DNA of 64,000 nt, taken from assembly GCA_017526525.1 (NCBI GenBank), contig JAFXRG010000014.1, positions 1 to 64,000 on the forward strand, in the 5' to 3' direction. The position numbers and the translations under genes are program-made. The notes beneath the pieces are model-generated. The model searched no databases. It was not told where the DNA came from and worked only from the letters and a program-made list of their open reading frames with translations. The stretch is from Clostridia bacterium. GTDB lineage: Bacteria > Bacillota > Clostridia > Christensenellales > Aristaeellaceae. This document shows positions 27,541-36,192 of this stretch, in pieces (the stretch's first letter is position 1; each line of letters begins with the position of its first letter).

Positions 27541-28941
27541 TTATGCTTCTTCAATGGTATATCTGACAACCCGTTCCCGCTTTTCCTTCCGTTCCTTCAG
27601 GAACTTCTCAGCCTGGGCGGGGAAGCAGATCCAGCTCATCAGGTCCTCTTCGGTCTCCGCGAGATCCCCGAGGGCTTCCTTGGCCTTTTTGAAGTCCTCG
27701 CCGGTCCTCTTGGAATCCTCGATCCGGCAGTCGGTGGGTTCTCCGCCGGCGCCCAGGATCTTCTCCTGCAGGGCTTTGTCCACGGGCGCGGGCGCGATGC
27801 CGTATTCTCCCTTGAAGTAGTTCTTCACTTCGTTGGAGATATTCTTGTAGCGCTCGCCCACCAGCACGTTGGTCACCGCCTGGTTTCCAACCATCTGGCT
27901 CAGCGGGGTAACCAGCGGAGGATATCCCAGATCCTTGCGGACCGCGGGAATCTCCAGCAGCGCCTCGTCGAACTTGTCCATGGCGTTCATATCCTTCAGG
28001 TTGGCGATCATGTTGCTCAGCATGCCGCCCGGAACCTTGTACACCAGCGCCTGGGAGTCGGTAGCCATGCTCTTGGGATTGATCTGGCCGTTATCCACGT
28101 ACTTCTGCTTCACTGGCTTGAAGAAGTCGTTAACCTTGTTGATCACTTTCTCATCCAGGCCGGTTTCAATGCCGTACTGCTTGCAGGCGTAGAACATGGT
28201 TTCCGTGGCAGCCTGGCTCGTTCCGTTGGAGAAGCAGCTGGTGGCGGTATCGATCACGTCCACGCCGCTCTCGATGGCCTTGGTCAGGGTCATGTAGGCC
28301 ATGCCCGTGGTGCAGTGGGTGTGCAGGATCACCGGCACATCGCCCACAGCGTCCTTGATGCCCTTGATCAGGTGCTCCGCTTCATAGGGGCTCATGGTTC
28401 CGGCCATATCCTTCAGGCACAGGGTATCAAAGCCCATCTTCACCAGGTCTTTGCACATCTCAACGTATTTTTCAACGGTGTGCACAGGACTCTGGGTATA
28501 GCTGATGCATCCGGATGCGATCGTCCGGGGCGTCGCGTATTTCTTCACGGCTTCCAGGGCAGTTCCCAGGTTGCGGAAGTCGTTCAGCGCGTCAAAAATC
28601 CGGATGATGTCGATGCCGTTTTTGATGCTCAGTTCCACAAACTTCTCCACAACGTCGTCATGGTAGTGCTTGTAGCCCAGCAGGTTCTGGCCCCGCAGCA
28701 ACATCTGCAGCCGTGTGTTGGGCATTTTCGCCCGGATGTTGCGCAGCCGCTCCCAGGGATCTTCGTCCAGGTAGCGCAGGCAGGAGTCGAAGGTGGCGCC
28801 GCCCCAGCATTCCACGGAATAGTATCCGGCCTTGTCCATCACAGGCAGGATTTCCTCAAAATCCGCGTAGGGCAGCCGGGTCGCCATCAGGGACTGGTTG
28901 GCGTCCCGCATCACTGTTTCGGTAAAGAGTACTTTTTTCAT
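27541..28941 (-). CDS. oadA: Oxaloacetate decarboxylase alpha subunit / carboxyltransferase (no biotin domain)
   Basis: 466-residue carboxyltransferase that moves CO2 from oxaloacetate to biotin (or the reverse in pyruvate carboxylase subunit B). The DRE-TIM barrel start FTETVMRDANQSLMATR, metal-site HTHCTTG, and LCLKDMAGTM are present. It ends after the PYC/OadA conserved domain, with no biotinyl domain; biotin is on the separate 132-residue protein. ATG 28941 is preceded by CGGAGA; a TTG three codons upstream is less likely. pckA lies 92 bases upstream on the same strand. Confidence 0.9.
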   Translation of the reverse strand: MKKVLFTETVMRDANQSLMATRLPYADFEEILPVMDKAGYYSVECWGGATFDSCLRYLDEDPWERLRNIRAKMPNTRLQMLLRGQNLLGYKHYHDDVVEKFVELSIKNGIDIIRIFDALNDFRNLGTALEAVKKYATPRTIASGCISYTQSPVHTVEKYVEMCKDLVKMGFDTLCLKDMAGTMSPYEAEHLIKGIKDAVGDVPVILHTHCTTGMAYMTLTKAIESGVDVIDTATSCFSNGTSQAATETMFYACKQYGIETGLDEKVINKVNDFFKPVKQKYVDNGQINPKSMATDSQALVYKVPGGMLSNMIANLKDMNAMDKFDEALLEIPAVRKDLGYPPLVTPLSQMVGNQAVTNVLVGERYKNISNEVKNYFKGEYGIAPAPVDKALQEKILGAGGEPTDCRIEDSKRTGEDFKKAKEALGDLAETEEDLMSWICFPAQAEKFLKERKEKRERVVRYTIEEA

Positions 28942-28978
28942 ATCCGTCAATCTCCGTTCAGATTGTTTTGTTATTTAC

Positions 28979-29021
28979 ACACACATAGGATGCCGCCCTC
29001 GCCGGCGGCATCCCTGTGTGT
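28979..29021 (-). other. Strong hairpin between pckA and the decarboxylase operon
   Basis: Ten-base perfect inner stem GGATGCCGCC/GGCGGCATCC, continued after a small mismatch by alternating AC/GT arms. No T-run follows on the minus strand, so it is not a standard terminator. It may stabilise the 3' end of pckA mRNA or partly uncouple the two units. Confidence 0.7.
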
Positions 29022-29033
29022 ACCATCGGAATC

Positions 29034-30647
29034 TTACAGCTGTGGACCTGCGGCAACCAGCGCCTTGCCCGCTTCGTTGCTCTCATACTTGACGAAGTTC
29101 TTGATGAACCGTCCGGCAAGATCCTTGGCTTTCTCGTCCCACTCGGCGGGGTTCTTGTAGGTATCCCGGGGATCCAGGATGCCGCTGTCCACGCCCTTCA
29201 GTTCGGTGGGAACCTCGAAATTGAAGTAGGGAATCTTCTTGGTGGGAGCATTCAGGATGTCCCCGTTCAGGATCGCGTCAATGATGCCGCGGGTGTCCTT
29301 GATGGAAATCCGCTTTCCGGTGCCGTTCCATCCGGTGTTCACCAGGTAGGCCTTGGCGCCGCTCTTTTCCATCTTCTTAACGAGCTCTTCCGCGTACTTG
29401 GTGGGATGCAGCTCCAGGAAAGCCTGGCCGAAGCAGGCGGAGAAGGTGGGGGTGGGCTCGGTGATGCCGCGCTCGGTACCCGCCAGCTTGGCAGTGAAGC
29501 CGCTCAGGAAATAGTACTTGGTCTGTTCGGGGGTCAGAACGGACACGGGCGGCAGCACGCCGAAAGCATCCGCGCTCAGGAAAATGACGTTCTTGGCGTC
29601 GGGGCCGGCGGAAACGGGATTGACCTTCTTGACGATCTTCTCGATGTGCTCGATGGGATAGCTCACGCGGGTGTTTTCCGTAACGCTCTTGTCCGCGAAG
29701 TCAATCTTGCCGTTGTCGTCCACCGTCACGTTCTCCAGCAGGGCGTTCCTGCGGATGGCGTTGTAGATGTCCGGCTCGGAATCCTTGTCCAGGTTGATAA
29801 CCTTGGCGTAGCAGCCGCCTTCGAAGTTGAACACGCCGTTGTCGTCCCAGCCGTGTTCGTCATCGCCGATCAGCAGGCGCTTGGGATCCGTGGAAAGGGT
29901 GGTCTTGCCGGTGCCGGAAAGGCCGAAGAAGATGGCCGTGTTCTTCCCTTCCATATCGGTGTTGGCGGAGCAGTGCATGGAAGCAATGCCCTTCAGCGGC
30001 AGGTAGTAGTTCATCATGGAGAACATACCCTTCTTCATCTCGCCGCCGTACCAGGTGTTCAGGATCACCTGCTCCCGGCTGGTGATGTTGAAGGCAACCG
30101 CCGTCTCGGAGTTCAGGCCCATGGCCTTGTAGTCCTCCACCTTGCCCTTGGAAGCCGTGTACACAACGAAATCCGGCTCAAAGGAAGCCAGTTCCTCTTT
30201 GCTGGGCTGGATGAACATGTTCTTCACGAAATGGGCCTGCCAGGCAACTTCCATAATGAAACGGATCGCCATGCGGGTATCCTTGTTGGCGCCGCAGAAC
30301 GCGTCCATCACAAACAGCCGCTTGCCGCTCAGTTGCTTCTGCGCCAGGACCTTCAGTTTGGCCCAGTTTTCCTCGCTCAGGGGATGGTTGTCGTTCTTGT
30401 AGCCGTCGGTGGTCCACCAAACGGTATCCTTGCTGTTTTTGTCCATGACAATGTACTTGTCTTTAGGGCTGCGGCCGGTATAGATACCGGTCATCACGTT
30501 CATGGCGTCCAGCTCGGTCAGCTGGCCCTTGTCATAGCCTTCCAGACCGGGTTTGTTCTCTTCCTCGAAAAGAACTTCGTAGGACGGATTATGAAGGATC
30601 TCCGTAACACCGGTGATCCCGTACTTGGTAAGATCGAGAGCTGCCAT
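29034..30647 (-). CDS. pckA: Phosphoenolpyruvate carboxykinase (ATP)
   Basis: 537 residues. Interconverts oxaloacetate + ATP and PEP + CO2 + ADP. The P-loop [13 protein letters not shown], metal-site GDDEHGW, and substrate residues around TGRSPKDK and IRFIMEV are intact. Many rumen and gut anaerobes run it toward oxaloacetate to fix CO2 and gain ATP; the sodium-pump decarboxylase directly downstream would use the same oxaloacetate pool. ATG 30647 has AAGGAGG upstream. The strongly biased codons suggest high expression. Confidence 0.97.
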   Translation of the reverse strand: MAALDLTKYGITGVTEILHNPSYEVLFEEENKPGLEGYDKGQLTELDAMNVMTGIYTGRSPKDKYIVMDKNSKDTVWWTTDGYKNDNHPLSEENWAKLKVLAQKQLSGKRLFVMDAFCGANKDTRMAIRFIMEVAWQAHFVKNMFIQPSKEELASFEPDFVVYTASKGKVEDYKAMGLNSETAVAFNITSREQVILNTWYGGEMKKGMFSMMNYYLPLKGIASMHCSANTDMEGKNTAIFFGLSGTGKTTLSTDPKRLLIGDDEHGWDDNGVFNFEGGCYAKVINLDKDSEPDIYNAIRRNALLENVTVDDNGKIDFADKSVTENTRVSYPIEHIEKIVKKVNPVSAGPDAKNVIFLSADAFGVLPPVSVLTPEQTKYYFLSGFTAKLAGTERGITEPTPTFSACFGQAFLELHPTKYAEELVKKMEKSGAKAYLVNTGWNGTGKRISIKDTRGIIDAILNGDILNAPTKKIPYFNFEVPTELKGVDSGILDPRDTYKNPAEWDEKAKDLAGRFIKNFVKYESNEAGKALVAAGPQL

Positions 30648-30755
30648 TAAAGGGTACCTCCTTCAAAACATTCGGGCTTCGGAACTATATATCCCAAAAT
30701 TCCCGATTTCTTTTATTCTTCTTTTTTCCCCTATTTCCTTCCTTGTAACAAAAAT

Positions 30756-30783
30756 ATAATAATTTCCTTTTTTCCTTTGTTAA
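30756..30783 (-). promoter_or_regulatory. Candidate promoter of pckA
   Basis: Minus-strand -35 TTAACA (30778-30783) and -10 TATTAT (30756-30761), 16 bases apart, in an AT-rich region. It leaves an untranslated leader of about 100 bases, in which I see no recognised riboswitch. Confidence 0.5.
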
Positions 30784-30819
30784 AAAAGGGTTTCAGCGTT
30801 CCCAAATTAGTCATCAGTT

Positions 30820-30848
30820 AAAAAAATTCCCTCCGGATCCGGAGGGAA
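30820..30848 (-). terminator. Terminator of thrS
   Basis: Palindrome TTCCCTCC-GGATCC-GGAGGGAA followed on the minus strand by seven T residues, 34 bases after the thrS stop. Confidence 0.92.
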
Positions 30849-30882
30849 TCTGCCGTTATTTTTATTTTTCCGTATCGGGAAA

Positions 30883-32667
30883 TTACCGGCGCTGTTCGAT
30901 TTCCTTTTCAGCCTTTGCCACGAAATCTTCCATCGTCATGGAGACCGTCTGGTCGGTAGCACGGTCCCGTACCGCCAGGGTTCCTTCGGAAATTTCTTTT
31001 TCCCCGATAATGATCATGTAGGGAACTTTATCCTCCTGCCGTGCATAACGAATCTTGTACCCGATCTTTTCGTTCCGCTCGTCCAGCTCTGCCCGGATTC
31101 CCTGCATCATCAGTTCCCGGGTCACCTTTGCGGCGTAGTCCATGCTCTTGTCGCTGACGGGCAGCACCTTAACCTGCACCGGCGCCAGCCACAGCGGGAA
31201 TACGCCCTTTGTTTCCTCAATCAGGTATGCCATGAAGCGGTCAATGGACCCGAGAATCGCGCGGTGCAGCACAACCGGCGTCTTTTCGCTGCCGTCCTGG
31301 TCAATATATTTCAGGTTGAACTTGGCCGGCAGGCAGAAATCCAGCTGGCAGGTGCTCAGCGTATATTCTGCACCGATGGCAGGCTTTACGTTGACATCCA
31401 GCTTCGGGCCGTAGAAGGCCGCCTCGCCGATTTCTTCCGTATAGTGGATGCCAAGCTGGTTCAGCACTTCCCGCAGTGCACTTTCCGCCTTGTTCCACAT
31501 CTCGTCGTCCTGGTGATACTTCACCTTGTCCTCCGGATCCCGCAGGCTCAGCACGCACCGGTAGTCTGTAATGTTGAAGTCCTTGTAAACATCCCGGATC
31601 AGGTTTACAACGCTGGAAACCTCGTCCTTGATCTGGTCCGGCGTCACAAACAGATGTGCATCGTTCTGGCAGAAATGCCGTCCGCGCTCAATGCCCTTCA
31701 GCGTGCCGCTCGGTTCAAACCGGAAGTCATGGGCCACTTCACCGATCCGGATGGGCAGGTCCCGGTAGGAATGAAGCCGGTTCGCATAAATCATCATATG
31801 ATGCGGGCAGTTCATCGGCCGGAGAACAAAGCTTTCCCCTTCAACCTCCATGGCCGGGAACATGTTTTCCTTGTAGTGATCCCAGTGTCCGCTGGTGCGG
31901 TAAAGATCCACAGTACCGACGCAGGGGGTCATAACGTGCTGATACCCCAGCAGCCGTTCTTTTTCCTTGATATAATTTTCCAGTTCCATCCAGATGGTAT
32001 ACCCCTTGGGCAGGAACATGGGAAGTCCCTTGCCGATCAGGTCATCCGTCATGAACAGCTGCATTTCCCTGCCGATCCGGCGGTGATCCCGTGCTTTGGC
32101 TTCTTCCACCTGCCGTTCATATTCCTTCAGTTCATCCGCGTTCCGGAAAGCAACGCCGTTCAGCCTTGTCAGCATTTTGTTTTTCTGGTCGTTTTTCCAG
32201 TAAGCACCGGAAATCGCTGTCAGTTTAAACGCTTTCAGGGCTTTGGTATAGCACAGGTGCGGCCCGACGCACATATCGATATAATCTCCCTGCTGATAGA
32301 AGGTGATCACCGCGTCCTCCGGCAGGTCGGCAATGTGCTCCACCTTGTAGACTTCTCCGCGGTCCTTCATCAGCTGAACCGCTTTCTCCCGGGGCAGCGG
32401 ATATACCTTGAAAGGAAGGTTTTCCTTCACGATTTTCTGCATCTCGGCTTCAATGGCAGGCAGGTCCTCATCCGTCAGCCGGACGTCCCCCAGGTCGATG
32501 TCGTAGTGGAATCCCTTTTCCGTGGCAGGTCCGTAGGCAAAGTGGGCCTGGGGATAGATTCTCTTCACCGCCTGGGCCATAATGTGCGCCGCGGAATGGC
32601 GCAGCACTTCCAGTTCTTTTTCCTCCGGGCATTCAGCCGTGTGTCCGTCATTGTAGATGATTTTCAT
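30883..32667 (-). CDS. thrS: Threonine--tRNA ligase, short form without TGS domain
   Basis: 594 residues. Charges tRNA-Thr. The editing domain begins almost at once (LRHSAAHIMAQAVKRIYP near residue 24), followed by the class II catalytic core (motif 2 FRFEPSGTL and CQNDAHLFV; motif 3 VLHRAILGSIDRF) and the anticodon-binding domain. The usual bacterial enzyme has about 640 residues with a ~60-residue N-terminal TGS domain, which is missing here. ATG 32667 has GGAGGGG upstream. The frame extends to 32793, but that part lies within the T-box terminator and has no TGS similarity. A T-box controls it. Confidence 0.95.
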   Translation of the reverse strand: MKIIYNDGHTAECPEEKELEVLRHSAAHIMAQAVKRIYPQAHFAYGPATEKGFHYDIDLGDVRLTDEDLPAIEAEMQKIVKENLPFKVYPLPREKAVQLMKDRGEVYKVEHIADLPEDAVITFYQQGDYIDMCVGPHLCYTKALKAFKLTAISGAYWKNDQKNKMLTRLNGVAFRNADELKEYERQVEEAKARDHRRIGREMQLFMTDDLIGKGLPMFLPKGYTIWMELENYIKEKERLLGYQHVMTPCVGTVDLYRTSGHWDHYKENMFPAMEVEGESFVLRPMNCPHHMMIYANRLHSYRDLPIRIGEVAHDFRFEPSGTLKGIERGRHFCQNDAHLFVTPDQIKDEVSSVVNLIRDVYKDFNITDYRCVLSLRDPEDKVKYHQDDEMWNKAESALREVLNQLGIHYTEEIGEAAFYGPKLDVNVKPAIGAEYTLSTCQLDFCLPAKFNLKYIDQDGSEKTPVVLHRAILGSIDRFMAYLIEETKGVFPLWLAPVQVKVLPVSDKSMDYAAKVTRELMMQGIRAELDERNEKIGYKIRYARQEDKVPYMIIIGEKEISEGTLAVRDRATDQTVSMTMEDFVAKAEKEIEQRR

Positions 32668-32711
32668 TGTTTTCCCCCTCCGTTCTTTTTGTTGTGCAGG
32701 GGCATTTGCCG

Positions 32712-32753
32712 TATAAAAAAGCATCCGCCCCGATTTTTTGCCGGGACGGATGC
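32712..32753 (-). terminator. T-box regulated terminator
   Basis: Stem GCATCCG-TCCCGGC against CGGGGCGGATGC with an A-rich loop, followed by TTTTTTATA on the minus strand. It competes with the antiterminator that includes the T-box sequence. Confidence 0.93.
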
Positions 32754-32940
32754 ATGATCTGCATTCGCGGTTCCACCCTGCTTGTTGAAACAACCACTCT
32801 TTACCGCGTTAACGGGCGGCCGCCGTTCTCCGTCCGGGAATGGTATCGTATCAGGGCCTGCTGCGGAGCTTCCACCTCTCTCCGCTCTCTGTGAGCCGGT
32901 TTCCTGACCGCCTGTTTCCCTTCATCCGGGAAGAATTAGT
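32712..32940 (-). promoter_or_regulatory. T-box leader (threonine specific) upstream of thrS
   Basis: The minus-strand leader contains the invariant T-box AGGGTGGAACCGCG (about 32767-32780), the AGAGAG/GGTGGAAGC element of Stem I, and a specifier region with a candidate ACC (Thr) codon at 32842-32844, followed by A. Uncharged tRNA-Thr should pair with ACC and the T-box sequence and prevent termination. Confidence 0.95.
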
Positions 32941-32943
32941 GAA

Positions 32944-32972
32944 AGTTTAACACTTCCTGTCTCAAATTTCAA
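32944..32972 (-). promoter_or_regulatory. Promoter for the T-box-thrS transcript
   Basis: Minus-strand -35 TTGAAA (32967-32972) and -10 TAAACT (32944-32949), 17 bases apart. It overlaps the last codons of the preceding epimerase-like gene, leaving no room for a terminator between them. Confidence 0.6.
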
Positions 32973-33993
32973 CCACCATTTTTTTGGCTCTTTCCTGCGC
33001 TTCAATCACCTTGTCGCACCAGGCGTCAAATTCCGGATCCTCGTTCTGGCATTCGGGATGGCTCAGCACGTAATCCAGCGTAATCCGGGCTCCGCGGGAA
33101 AACGGCACTTTCGTTGTCATATACGGCACGGCCCGCTTCAGTTTCCGGTTGTCAAATACTACGGAAACCGATTTGTCCCCGATCAGTGCCCCTTCAAAGT
33201 CATATCCGTAAGGTTTTCCCGTTTCCGCCAGAAAATCACTGGCCACATGGTATGCATTCAGCTGCACGCCCAGGGCATCCGCCACCGTCTGATAAATCTG
33301 ATTCCAGGTCAGTGTTTCGTCCCCGGTAATCTGGAACGCCTCTCCCAAAGCCATTGGATTGGCCATCAGCCCGATAAAGCCCGTCGCGAAATCGGTATTG
33401 AACGTCATCGTCCACAGGGAGGAACCGTCTCCCTGAATGATCACCGGTTTTCCTTCCATCATCCGTTTGATCACCTGCCACGGGCCTTTGTTTCCGTGCA
33501 CTCCGAGGGGAACGTTCCGTTCATCATAGGTATGGCTGGGACGCACAATCGTCACGGGAAAACCTTCTTCCCGGTATGCCTTCATCAGGACATTTTCGAT
33601 GGCAATCTTGTTTCTTGAATACTCCCAGTGAGGATTGGCCAGCGTCGTCCCTTCTGTAATCAGGTAGCTGGCGGACGGTTTATGGTATGCCGATGCGGAA
33701 CTGATCATCATAAACTGCTTCGTTTTTCCCCGGAAAAGGCGGATATCCCGTTCTGCATCCGAAGGATGAAACGCAATAAAATCACAGACTGTGTCAAAGT
33801 TCATTCCTTTCAGGGCTTTTTCGGCGGCCGCCTCGTCATGAATATCCGCCGTGATCGTATGAATGTTCTCCGGAATCTCCGCCTTTCTGTTCCCCCGGTT
33901 CAGAAGCCAGACTTCCCATTGCGGATCCTCCGCCAGTTTGCGGACAATTGCCATACTGATAGTTCCCGTACCGCCGATAAACAATGCTTTCAT
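32962..33993 (-). CDS. NAD(P)-dependent epimerase/dehydratase family protein
   Basis: 343-residue extended short-chain dehydrogenase with Rossmann motif GGTGTIS at residues 7-13. A catalytic-type Ser and a Tyr are visible (SSASAYHK), but the usual YxxxK is relaxed, with YSRNKIAIE further on. Relatives annotated as sugar-nucleotide epimerases or CSP41-like proteins share this layout; some are RNA-associated or have no known substrate. It stands alone between tpiA and thrS. Function beyond NAD(P) binding is not assigned. Confidence 0.8.
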   Translation of the reverse strand: MKALFIGGTGTISMAIVRKLAEDPQWEVWLLNRGNRKAEIPENIHTITADIHDEAAAEKALKGMNFDTVCDFIAFHPSDAERDIRLFRGKTKQFMMISSASAYHKPSASYLITEGTTLANPHWEYSRNKIAIENVLMKAYREEGFPVTIVRPSHTYDERNVPLGVHGNKGPWQVIKRMMEGKPVIIQGDGSSLWTMTFNTDFATGFIGLMANPMALGEAFQITGDETLTWNQIYQTVADALGVQLNAYHVASDFLAETGKPYGYDFEGALIGDKSVSVVFDNRKLKRAVPYMTTKVPFSRGARITLDYVLSHPECQNEDPEFDAWCDKVIEAQERAKKMVVEI

Positions 33994-34114
33994 GCCTGCG
34001 CCTCCTCATACGTTTTTCTTCGAACTTGCTTTAACATTATTATGTTTCCGTCATCCCGTCAAGGCGGTTTTTGCATTTCGGATTGTCATTTTTTGCTATA
34101 TGGATCAAAACACG

Positions 34115-34142
34115 AAAAAAAGCCCGGTCTCATGACCGGACT
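34115..34142 (-). terminator. Terminator of cggR-pgk-tpiA
   Basis: Stem GTCCGGTC/GACCGGGC with loop ATGA, followed on the minus strand by seven T residues, 15 bases after the tpiA stop. Confidence 0.93.
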
Positions 34143-34156
34143 TGATGGAAAAACCA

Positions 34157-34909
34157 TTATTTGTCGTAATTGACAACCTGGCTGAAATCGGGCGCTTTCA
34201 GGCTGGCGCCGCCGATCAGTCCGCCGTCAATTTCAGGCTGAGCCATAAGCCCCTTGACGTTCTTCGGGTTCATGCTTCCGCCGTACTGAATGCGAACCTT
34301 GTTGGCCGTAGCCTTGCCGTACTTCCTTGCGATTGCGCCGCGGATCACGCCGATGGTTTCGTTAGCCTGCTCATCGGTGGCCGTCAGGCCGGTGCCGATA
34401 GCCCATACGGGCTCGTACGCCACAACAATCTTGGCAACCTGTTCCTTGGTCAGGCCGTTCAGCGCAATCAGCGTCTGGTATTCAACCAGCGCGTCCGTGT
34501 AACCGGCTTCCCGTTCTTCTTTGTTTTCGCCGACGCAGACAATCACCTTCAGGCCGGCTTCCACGGCCGCCAGCACCCGCTGGTTCACCGTTTTGTCCGT
34601 CTCGCCGAAATACTGGCGGCGTTCGCTGTGTCCGATGATGACATATTCCACGCCGCAGGCCTTCAGCATATCAGCGCTCAGCTCGCCGGTAAACGCGCCG
34701 CTTTTGGCCCAGTGCACATTCTCGGCGCCGAGCTTGATTTTGCTTCCCTTGGCAGCTTCCTTAACCGCTGCGAAATTCACCGCGGGAACGCAGACCACTA
34801 CATCGCAGGTGGCATCCTTAACCAGCGGTTTCAGCTCCGTAACCAGCGCTTTGGCTTCGGCAGGGGTCTTGTTCATCTTCCAGTTGCCCGCAATAATAGC
34901 TTTACGCAT
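34157..34909 (-). CDS. tpiA: Triosephosphate isomerase
   Basis: Interconverts dihydroxyacetone phosphate and glyceraldehyde-3-phosphate. The catalytic Lys is in NWKMNKT, His in IGHSERR and Glu in [11 protein letters not shown]; the phosphate loop GGSM is present. 250 residues. ATG 34909 has AAGGAGAGG upstream; a longer frame to 34945 would run into pgk. Last gene of the glycolytic operon. Confidence 0.98.
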   Translation of the reverse strand: MRKAIIAGNWKMNKTPAEAKALVTELKPLVKDATCDVVVCVPAVNFAAVKEAAKGSKIKLGAENVHWAKSGAFTGELSADMLKACGVEYVIIGHSERRQYFGETDKTVNQRVLAAVEAGLKVIVCVGENKEEREAGYTDALVEYQTLIALNGLTKEQVAKIVVAYEPVWAIGTGLTATDEQANETIGVIRGAIARKYGKATANKVRIQYGGSMNPKNVKGLMAQPEIDGGLIGGASLKAPDFSQVVNYDK

Positions 34910-34926
34910 TTTGAAACCTCTCCTTC

Positions 34927-36129
34927 TTATTTCTCGTCCAGGCACGCAACGCCGGGCAGGGTTTTGCCTTCCAGGAATTCCAGGGAAGCTCCGCCGCCGG
35001 TGGAAATGTGGGTCATCTTGTCGCCCAGGCCCATCTGTTCCACAGCCGCTGCGCTGTCACCGCCGCCGATAATGGTAACAGCTTCGCTGTCCGCCATCGC
35101 CTGGGCCACTGCCAGCGTACCCTGGGCCAGCGTAGGATTCTCGAACACGCCCATCGGTCCGTTCCAGACAACAGTCCGGGCACCCTTCACAGCTTCCGCA
35201 AACAGTTCACGGCTCTTCGGTCCGATATCCAGGCCTTCCTTGTCCGCGGGAATCTTATTGGAATCCACGATGGTCACATCCACCGGTCCGTCAATGGGAT
35301 CCGGGAACCCGGCCGCGCACACGGTGTCGATGGGCAGGAGCAGCTTCACGCCCTTTTCGGCAGCCTTGGCCATCATGTCCTTGCAGTAATCAATCTTGCT
35401 TTCGTCCAGCAGGCTCTTGCCCACTTCATATCCCTTGGCCTTCAGGAAGGTGAACGCCATGCCGCCGCCGATGATCAGGGTATCAACCTTTTCCAGCAGG
35501 TTGTTGATCACGTTCAGTTTGTCTTCAATCTTGGCGCCGCCCAGCACCGCCACGAAGGGACGGTCCGCATTTTCCAGGGCTTTCCCCATGATGGACAGTT
35601 CTTTGCCGATCAGGTAACCCGCAACGTTGGGGCTGGTGTACTTGGTCACGCCCTCCGTGGAGCAGTGAGCCCGATGGCAGGATCCGAAAGCATCATCCAC
35701 GTATGCATCGGCCAGGGAAGCCAGTTCCTTGCTGAAGTCCTCGATGTTCTTGGTTTCTTCCTTGCGGAACCGGGTATTCTGCAGCAGCACCACATCGCCG
35801 TCCTTCATGGCGGCAACGGCAGCTTTCGCGTTCTCGCCCACCACGTTGTCATCATTGGCGAAAACAACGTTCTGGCCCAGCAGTTCGCTCAGGCGGACTG
35901 CCACCGGCGCAAGAGAGAATTTTTCTTCCGGACCGTTCTTCGGCTTGCCCAGATGGCTGCACAGGATGACTTTGCCTCCGTCCGCGATCAGCTTCTTAAT
36001 GGTCGGCAGGGCTGCCACAATGCGCTTGTCGTTCGTGATTTTTCCATCTTTCATGGGCACGTTGAAGTCGCAGCGTACCAGGACCCGCTTGCCTTTTACC
36101 TGAATGTCATCAACTGTTTTCTTTGCCAT
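34927..36129 (-). CDS. pgk: Phosphoglycerate kinase
   Basis: 400 residues. Makes ATP from 1,3-bisphosphoglycerate. Canonical [12 protein letters not shown], substrate arginines in SHLGKP and GSCHRAH, nucleotide site GGGMAFTFL and hinge [10 protein letters not shown]. In B. subtilis gapA separates cggR from pgk; here pgk follows cggR directly (63-base gap), so gapA must lie elsewhere. Confidence 0.98.
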   Translation of the reverse strand: MAKKTVDDIQVKGKRVLVRCDFNVPMKDGKITNDKRIVAALPTIKKLIADGGKVILCSHLGKPKNGPEEKFSLAPVAVRLSELLGQNVVFANDDNVVGENAKAAVAAMKDGDVVLLQNTRFRKEETKNIEDFSKELASLADAYVDDAFGSCHRAHCSTEGVTKYTSPNVAGYLIGKELSIMGKALENADRPFVAVLGGAKIEDKLNVINNLLEKVDTLIIGGGMAFTFLKAKGYEVGKSLLDESKIDYCKDMMAKAAEKGVKLLLPIDTVCAAGFPDPIDGPVDVTIVDSNKIPADKEGLDIGPKSRELFAEAVKGARTVVWNGPMGVFENPTLAQGTLAVAQAMADSEAVTIIGGGDSAAAVEQMGLGDKMTHISTGGGASLEFLEGKTLPGVACLDEK

Positions 36130-36192
36130 GGATGTACACTCCTTTGTTTTGATTCTTTATTGCCTAAATCCGCTTGGGATTTGCAATCCGTC

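Noticed and set aside
27520..29160. 546-codon open frame on the plus strand opposite oadA
   Set aside because: Antisense shadow of a highly biased gene, without ribosome site or domain.
29016..30650. 544-codon open frame on the plus strand opposite pckA
   Set aside because: Mirrors a highly biased gene; no ribosome site, no recognisable domain, composition typical of antisense frames.
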